From positions 1-7,427 of the forward strand of contig JBKQTH010000089.1 in assembly GCA_052143275.1 (NCBI GenBank): DNA of 7,427 nt, read 5' to 3'. The DNA is from JAJPKE01 sp052143275 (lineage in GTDB: Bacteria > Chloroflexota > Ktedonobacteria > Ktedonobacterales > JADMIN01). Shown here piece by piece: positions 5,861 to 7,427 of this stretch. The translations under genes and the position numbers were made by a program. The notes below the pieces were generated by a model. It saw only the letters and a program-made list of their open reading frames with translations, was not told the origin of the DNA and made no database searches. Each line of letters opens with the position of its first letter. Within the stretch, counting starts at the first letter, position 1.

Positions 5861-6971
5861 GATTAAAGGCGTCGTTGACTCCATCACCCAGGAAAGCCAG
5901 CGCCAGCACCAGGATCGAAAGGGTGAGGACCGGCCAGACCACCTCCCAGGCATTGATGTAGAGACGCTGCGTGCCATCAAAGATCATTAAGCCCAGGCTG
6001 GAACCGGGCGGTTCGACTCCCAGGCTCAAAAGCGAGAGCGTGGCCTCGGCAATGATCGTCCCCACCACATCGAGCGTGGCGGCCGCCACGACGATACTAA
6101 AGAGGTTCGGCGCGATATGCTGGATCATGATGCGTTGGTTCGAGCTCCCCGACATCCGAGCCGCTTCGATAAACTGCTGCTCCTTCAATTGGAGCGTCTG
6201 GCCGCGCACGAAACGCGCCATCTGCGGCCAGATCGTAATGCCCAGCGCAATACTGACCAGGATCAAGCGCCCTTCCGGCCCCAGGGCATTGACAAAGGCT
6301 GGCCCCAGCGTCGCCGCCGCCAGAATCGCGAAGAGCAAGGCCGGGAACGCAAACATCAGGTCGGTGAAGCGCGCCAGGAACGTATCCGTCACGCCCCCGA
6401 AGAAGCCGGCCTGCACTCCGACCAGAAGACCCAGGCCGATATCGAAGACTTCGACAAAGAGCGCCACCTGAATGGAGACGTTGACCCCCGCCATCAATCG
6501 CGACAGGTTGTCCCGTCCCAGCGCATCGGTCCCCAGCGGATACATCCAGGAACTGGGGGCATCAGCCAGCAGCAACTCCTGATGGGTCATATAGTGATAG
6601 ACCTCGGGCGGGGTTTTCACGGTACCCGTTATGCCCGCCAGCACCGTTGGACCCATGTGCAGGTAGAACACGGGGAATATATAGCTGCCAACCACCATAA
6701 TCAGGACGATGCCCAGACAGATCATGGCGCGCCGATCGCGGCCCAGCCGGCGGAGCGAGGCTTCCATCGGGGAGAGAGATTGTCCTTCCGCCAGGTCCCT
6801 CTGCGCCTGCAGATCCAATTCGCTTTGGGACAGGGTGACGTCGGCGTTCTCCTGCAGAATCGATTCCGGGATCAACAAGCCGGTCGGCCTGAGCTCCGAG
6901 GCCGGATTGATCGAGAATCCATCATCGAAGGGTTGCGAGCCGGTCTTTTCGGCGCTTTCATCAATTCTCAT
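5844..6971 (-). CDS. Peptide/nickel-type ABC transporter permease, DppC/OppC-like (375 aa)
   Basis: This is an inner-membrane channel subunit of the importer. The family motif YPLGTDALGRDNLSRL is at 144-159. The cytoplasmic EAA loop that docks on the ATPases is at about 264-289, with FIEAARMSGSSNQRI and HIAPN. The C-terminus LGDGVNDAFNPR is typical. Hydrophobic segments lie at about 83-103, 165-188, 207-230, 236-256, 290-312 and 343-363, consistent with six membrane helices. The first 80 residues are polar and acidic and form a longer cytoplasmic leader than is usual for DppC (most relatives are near 280-310 aa). ATG 6971 is well supported by AGGAGG ending 6 nt upstream. The gene follows the DppB-like stop after 137 nt and precedes the DppD-like ATPase by 89 nt. 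The long plus-strand frame opposite it is an antisense shadow. Confidence 0.95.
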   Translation of the reverse strand: MRIDESAEKTGSQPFDDGFSINPASELRPTGLLIPESILQENADVTLSQSELDLQAQRDLAEGQSLSPMEASLRRLGRDRRAMICLGIVLIMVVGSYIFPVFYLHMGPTVLAGITGTVKTPPEVYHYMTHQELLLADAPSSWMYPLGTDALGRDNLSRLMAGVNVSIQVALFVEVFDIGLGLLVGVQAGFFGGVTDTFLARFTDLMFAFPALLFAILAAATLGPAFVNALGPEGRLILVSIALGITIWPQMARFVRGQTLQLKEQQFIEAARMSGSSNQRIMIQHIAPNLFSIVVAAATLDVVGTIIAEATLSLLSLGVEPPGSSLGLMIFDGTQRLYINAWEVVWPVLTLSILVLALAFLGDGVNDAFNPRTKD

Positions 6972-7050
6972 TCGTGCCCTCCTCTCGCCTCTTCCAGAGA
7001 GAACCGGTGTGGTCTGCTACCCAGAGAGACGTCGTTTGCTCCCACAAGCG

Positions 7051-7080
7051 AGTGGGTCAGCCGGTGGCGGCTTGCCCACT
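7051..7080 (-). other. Strong intercistronic stem-loop between DppB-like and DppC-like genes
   Basis: AGTGGG (7051-7056) pairs with CCCACT (7075-7080), and inside it AGCCG (7059-7063) pairs with CGGCT (7068-7072) around a GTGG loop. That gives 11 bp with one 2x2 internal loop. A competing pairing exists between GTGGG (7052-7056) and CCCAC (7041-7045). No T-run follows on the minus strand, so it is not a simple terminator. It lies about 28 nt past the DppB-like stop in a 137-nt gap that contains no gene. Confidence 0.5.
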
Positions 7081-7108
7081 ATCCATGCCAGGTATCGCGC
7101 AACTCGTG

Positions 7109-7426
7109 CTACTGGGTCTTGATACGGGGATCGGCAAATCCATAGGCGATGTCGGTCGCCAGATTGGCTATCGCGATCGCTACCGCAAGCAGAATCACCG
7201 TACCCTGCACCACAGGAAAGTCGCGCTCTTCGATGGCGTTCAAGGTTTCCACGCCGATGCCGGGGATATTGAAGAGCAGCTCAACCACAAAGACGCCCGT
7301 CACCGCAAAAGCCAGCGCCGGACCGATCGCGGTCAACAGATTGACCAGCGCATTGCGAAAGGCGTGAAACCAGATCACCCGACGCTCCGTGAGGCCCTTG
7401 GCTCGCGCCGTCCGCACGTAGTCCTG
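7109..7426 (-). CDS. Peptide/nickel-type ABC transporter permease, DppB/OppB-like (partial, last 105 aa)
   Basis: This is the first-position permease of the operon, cut by the window end; the 5' two thirds lie beyond 7427. The visible part starts QDYVRTARAKGLTERRV, the EAA-type cytoplasmic loop that contacts the ATPases. It continues with FHAFRNALVNLLTAIG, a membrane helix (ALAFAVTGVFVVELLF), the conserved FNIPGIGVETLNAIEERDFPVVQG block, a second helix (TVILLAVAIAIANLATDIAYG) and the DPRIK terminus. This matches the last third of DppB-family permeases, which are usually a little over 300 aa. The reading frame remains open through the last complete codon at 7424-7426, upstream of the first in-window GTG at 7417, so the true start is outside. 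No damage is seen. Confidence 0.94.
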   Translation of the reverse strand, partial: QDYVRTARAKGLTERRVIWFHAFRNALVNLLTAIGPALAFAVTGVFVVELLFNIPGIGVETLNAIEERDFPVVQGTVILLAVAIAIANLATDIAYGFADPRIKTQ

Positions 7427-7427
7427 C

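Noticed and set aside
105..7031. CCAGAGAGACG occurring at both 105-115 and 7021-7031
   Set aside because: Several exact 11-base repeats are expected by chance in a window of this size; there is no flanking similarity suggesting attachment sites or a mobile element.
6117..7145. A 342-codon plus-strand open frame
   Set aside because: It lies opposite the DppC-like permease and the following gap, is rich in Arg/Gln/His runs typical of antisense frames in GC-rich DNA, and has no recognisable domain, while the minus-strand permease has all family motifs.
1..7427. A novel defence, mobile or secretion system
   Set aside because: All large genes belong to well-known families (patatin, MCP, XRE, peptide ABC importer); no nuclease, integrase, toxin-antitoxin pair, CRISPR repeat or transposase is visible.

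Overview
The window is a bacterial chromosomal segment of moderately high GC (not counted exactly), fully packed with genes on both strands. Gene content and style suggest a member of the Chloroflexota, possibly Ktedonobacteria-like: a soluble GAF/MCP signalling protein, a patatin-family lipase, a small XRE regulator, and a dipeptide/oligopeptide ABC operon whose permease has a long N-terminal extension. This assignment is an impression from protein style only. No rRNA, conserved marker gene or database comparison supports it.

Left half, plus strand (1-3285): a possible C-terminal fragment of an upstream gene (3-104) is followed by a 333-aa patatin-like phospholipase (169-1170). After a 135-nt gap comes a 659-aa cytoplasmic chemoreceptor-like protein with GAF, HAMP-like and MCP signalling regions (1306-3285). 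The gap holds an extended -10-like promoter and a leader that can be drawn as a three-way junction ending next to a strong AGGAGG ribosome site.

Middle (3286-3741): a small XRE-family helix-turn-helix regulator on the minus strand converges on the chemoreceptor gene with only 20 nt between stop codons. It has its own near-consensus sigma70-type promoter, with an inverted repeat lying on the -10 element. This suggests autoregulation or control by a related factor. The ribosome site and promoter place its start at GTG 3533, not the longer reading from 3581.

Right half, minus strand (3742-7427): an ABC importer operon of the peptide/nickel class, transcribed right to left. The order is DppB-like permease (3' end only, runs off the window), DppC-like permease, DppD-like ATPase, DppF-like ATPase. 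Both ATPases have complete nucleotide-binding motifs and the C-terminal four-cysteine region of this family. The two longer intercistronic gaps (137 and 89 nt) each contain strong stem-loops, whereas the DppD-DppF gap is only 18 nt. No substrate-binding protein gene is visible; it may lie upstream of DppB, beyond the window.

I see no mobile element, CRISPR array, tRNA, rRNA or phage gene. No clearly new multi-gene system is present. The observations most worth checking are the structured leader of the chemoreceptor gene and the operator-like promoter of the XRE gene.
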